The notes beneath the pieces were generated by a model. It had not been told where the DNA came from and searched no databases. It saw nothing but the letters and a program-made list of their open reading frames with translations. The position numbers and the translations under genes are program-made. This document shows, one piece after another, positions 5,657 through 7,020 of a DNA stretch of 7,020 bases (within the stretch, counting starts at the first letter, position 1; the number at the start of each line of letters is the position of its first letter). The stretch spans positions 1-7,020 of the forward strand of contig SYKJ01000074.1 in assembly GCA_005798205.1 (NCBI GenBank), given 5' to 3'. Origin of the DNA: Bacteroidota bacterium. GTDB taxonomy: Bacteria; Bacteroidota; Bacteroidia; Flavobacteriales; Crocinitomicaceae.

Positions 5657-6604
5657 ATGTTAAACAGACGTCACCTACGAATCAAGGTACTGCAGATTCT
5701 CTACGCATTTTTTCAATCCAAAGAAAATGATGTGCTCAAAGCGCAAAAAGAATTATTGCTTTCGGTAGAAAGGATGTACGATTTATACCTTTATTTACTT
5801 TTGACATTCTCTGAACTTAAGCGAGCAGCTGAAACAAGCAATGAAATCAAGAAAAATAAATTGCGACCTGACGAAAGCGATTTAAAGCCTAATCTAAAGT
5901 GGGTAGAAAATAAATTAGTATTAAAAATTGAACAAACCGACGCGCTAAATAAAATAGCGAACACAAGAAAAATTAATTGGTCTGGCGTTGAAAATCAAGA
6001 GCTATTTAGAAAAATGTTTTTGCAGTTAAAGGAAAGTGAGACCTACTTTGAATTTATGGGTAAGGGCTTAAATGATTTTGAGGAAGATAAAAAATTTGCA
6101 TTAGCACTTTTTAAAAATGAAATCGTTAATTCTGAATTTTTACACCATTTTATCGAGGAAAAAAGTATTTTTTGGCAAGATGACATTGATTTGTGTTGCT
6201 CAATGGCGATTAAAACACTCAAAATAAGTACTGAGGATAAACCAATTTCGTTACTTCCTTTGTACAAAGAAAATGACGATGAAAAAGACTTCATTTTAAA
6301 TTTATGCCGCGACACAATTACAATGAATGATCAAAATGAAAAATTAATTGAAATTTTAGCAGAAAATTGGGAACTTGACCGTATTGCGAAAATGGATGTT
6401 CTCTTGCTTAAATTGGCCTTAACTGAGTTACAGACTTGTAGTAATATTCCAACAAAAGTTACAATGAACGAATACATTGAAATTTCAAAATTTTATAGCA
6501 CCCCAAAAAGTAATTTATTTATTAATGGAATATTAGACAAAGCAATTGTACTTTTGACGAAAGAAAAGAAAATTAATAAAATAGGGAGGGGCTTAATGTC
6601 TTAA
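5657..6604 (+). CDS. nusB: Transcription antitermination/elongation factor NusB, long Bacteroidota form
   Basis: NusB is an RNA-binding helical protein that, with NusE (ribosomal protein S10), joins the antitermination complex on rRNA operons. The 315 residues are over twice the length of the classical protein (about 140). The N-terminus MLNRRHLRIKVLQILYAFFQ (1-20) matches the first NusB helix. The middle (about 21-215) is helical, charged and poorly conserved. The C-terminal part is the recognisable domain: LAENWELDRIAKMDVLLLKL (234-253), then ALTELQTCSNIPTKVTMNEY (254-273) and IEISKFYSTPKSNLFINGIL (274-293), with the classic 'IP.KV..NE...I.K.Y....S..F.NGIL' pattern. The long form with an insert between first helix and C-terminal half is, to my knowledge, normal in this phylum, so it is not a fusion. 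The ATG at 5657 is preferred over that at 5652 (the overlapping TAATG), whose frame stops after three codons. It lies 4 bases after leucine dehydrogenase and 11 before the DUF1573 gene, so co-transcription is likely. Confidence 0.95.
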   Translation: MLNRRHLRIKVLQILYAFFQSKENDVLKAQKELLLSVERMYDLYLYLLLTFSELKRAAETSNEIKKNKLRPDESDLKPNLKWVENKLVLKIEQTDALNKIANTRKINWSGVENQELFRKMFLQLKESETYFEFMGKGLNDFEEDKKFALALFKNEIVNSEFLHHFIEEKSIFWQDDIDLCCSMAIKTLKISTEDKPISLLPLYKENDDEKDFILNLCRDTITMNDQNEKLIEILAENWELDRIAKMDVLLLKLALTELQTCSNIPTKVTMNEYIEISKFYSTPKSNLFINGILDKAIVLLTKEKKINKIGRGLMS

Positions 6605-6615
6605 TACAAAATAGA

Positions 6616-7011
6616 ATGAAAAATACACTTTTTTATACACTTTCTAGCATTAGTTTTCTTTTTTTTGGATGTAAGAACGATGCTCCGATTGAAATTGGTC
6701 AAAAAACAACTATGAAAATTGATTCCGTTTACAATGCTGGAACAGTTGTGAAAGGGGAGATCATACATGCAACATTCAAGGTAAAAAATACAGGAAATTA
6801 CCCTTTAGTTTTTGGCGAAGTTCGTGCTTCCTGTGGCTGTACGGTTCCGAGGAAACCACAAAAACCAATTCAACCGGGAGAGTCAAGTAAAATTACTGCA
6901 GAGGTAAATACAGCCAATCTAAGTTCGAAAAAAATTAATAAATCTGTAACAACAATGTCAAATACAGAACCAAATATTCATATCTTGGTTATTAATGCAA
7001 CAATAAAATAA
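6616..7011 (+). CDS. DUF1573 domain lipoprotein
   Basis: A 131-residue envelope protein. The N-terminus (MKNTLFYTLSSISFLFFGC) is a lipoprotein signal peptide with the lipid-bearing Cys at residue 19; the lipobox LFFGC is relaxed, as often seen in Bacteroidota. The mature part is one DUF1573 domain: 'Y.AGTVVKGE' (39-48), ATFKVKNTGNYPL (52-64), the hallmark ASCGCTVP (71-78), IQPGESSKI (85-93) and a closing strand ILVINATIK (123-131). DUF1573 is an immunoglobulin-like beta domain, related to the ASPM-SPD-2-Hydin type, whose molecular role is not known to me. The residues after the Cys (KNDAPIE) are mildly acidic but are not a clear surface-export signal. It is probably translated with nusB, whose stop is 11 bases upstream. 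In flavobacteria a DUF1573 gene commonly sits between nusB and yajC; only nine bases follow its stop here, so that cannot be checked. The two Cys of CGC could form a disulfide or bind metal, which is speculation. Confidence 0.92.
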   Translation: MKNTLFYTLSSISFLFFGCKNDAPIEIGQKTTMKIDSVYNAGTVVKGEIIHATFKVKNTGNYPLVFGEVRASCGCTVPRKPQKPIQPGESSKITAEVNTANLSSKKINKSVTTMSNTEPNIHILVINATIK

Positions 7012-7020
7012 AGTTTAATA

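Noticed and set aside
5652..5663. ATG overlapping the leucine dehydrogenase stop (TAATG) as an nusB start
   Set aside because: That frame runs ATG AAA TGT TAA and stops at once; the ATG at 5657 opens the NusB frame.
6043..6315. 90-codon minus-strand open frame within nusB, rich in Ser and Lys
   Set aside because: Its composition mirrors the Glu/Lys-rich sense strand; there is no independent evidence.
1..7020. Defence system, mobile element, CRISPR array, tRNA, rRNA or riboswitch
   Set aside because: All seven genes belong to recognisable household or envelope families, gaps are at most 82 bases, and I saw no repeats, integrase or transposase text, or structured RNA signature.

Overview
The window looks like ordinary chromosomal DNA from a member of the Bacteroidota, most likely a flavobacterium-type organism. 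It is AT-rich, and the starts lack clear Shine-Dalgarno sequences. Two intergenic regions carry the phylum's TAnnTTTG promoter element. The nusB gene encodes the long form typical of this phylum, and the order leucine dehydrogenase - nusB - DUF1573 lipoprotein is, as I remember it, common in flavobacterial genomes. Genus cannot be decided from the sequence.

Layout from left to right. Bases 1-1466 (+): the 3' part of an ABC-2 type permease gene, cut by the window edge, overlapping by one base a gene for a secreted protein with a LolA-like look. Bases 1504-2715 (+): lhgO, an FAD-dependent L-2-hydroxyglutarate oxidase, with its own promoter element just upstream. Bases 2724-4472 (-): a full-length ABC exporter (membrane domain plus ATPase), convergent with lhgO with only 8 bases between the stops. 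Bases 4473-4554: an 82-base divergent promoter region. Bases 4555-7011 (+): a tight run of leucine dehydrogenase, nusB and a DUF1573 lipoprotein, with gaps of 4 and 11 bases, probably one operon that continues past the window (yajC would be the expected next gene).

The genes are mainly household functions: transport across the inner membrane and probably into the envelope (permease, LolA-like protein, exporter), repair or recycling of a 2-oxoglutarate by-product (LhgO), branched-chain amino acid breakdown (leucine dehydrogenase), transcription elongation/antitermination (NusB) and an envelope lipoprotein of unknown role. I see no RNA genes, mobile elements, CRISPR array, integrase, attachment site, long repeats or clear intrinsic terminators. 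No stretch over 300 bases lacks a gene.

I found no convincing new multi-gene system. The points most worth a second look are the exporter's Asp in place of the usual catalytic Glu with no partner gene beside it, its true start 45 codons inside the longest open frame, the identical promoter 10-mer at two sites, and the permease/LolA-like pair.
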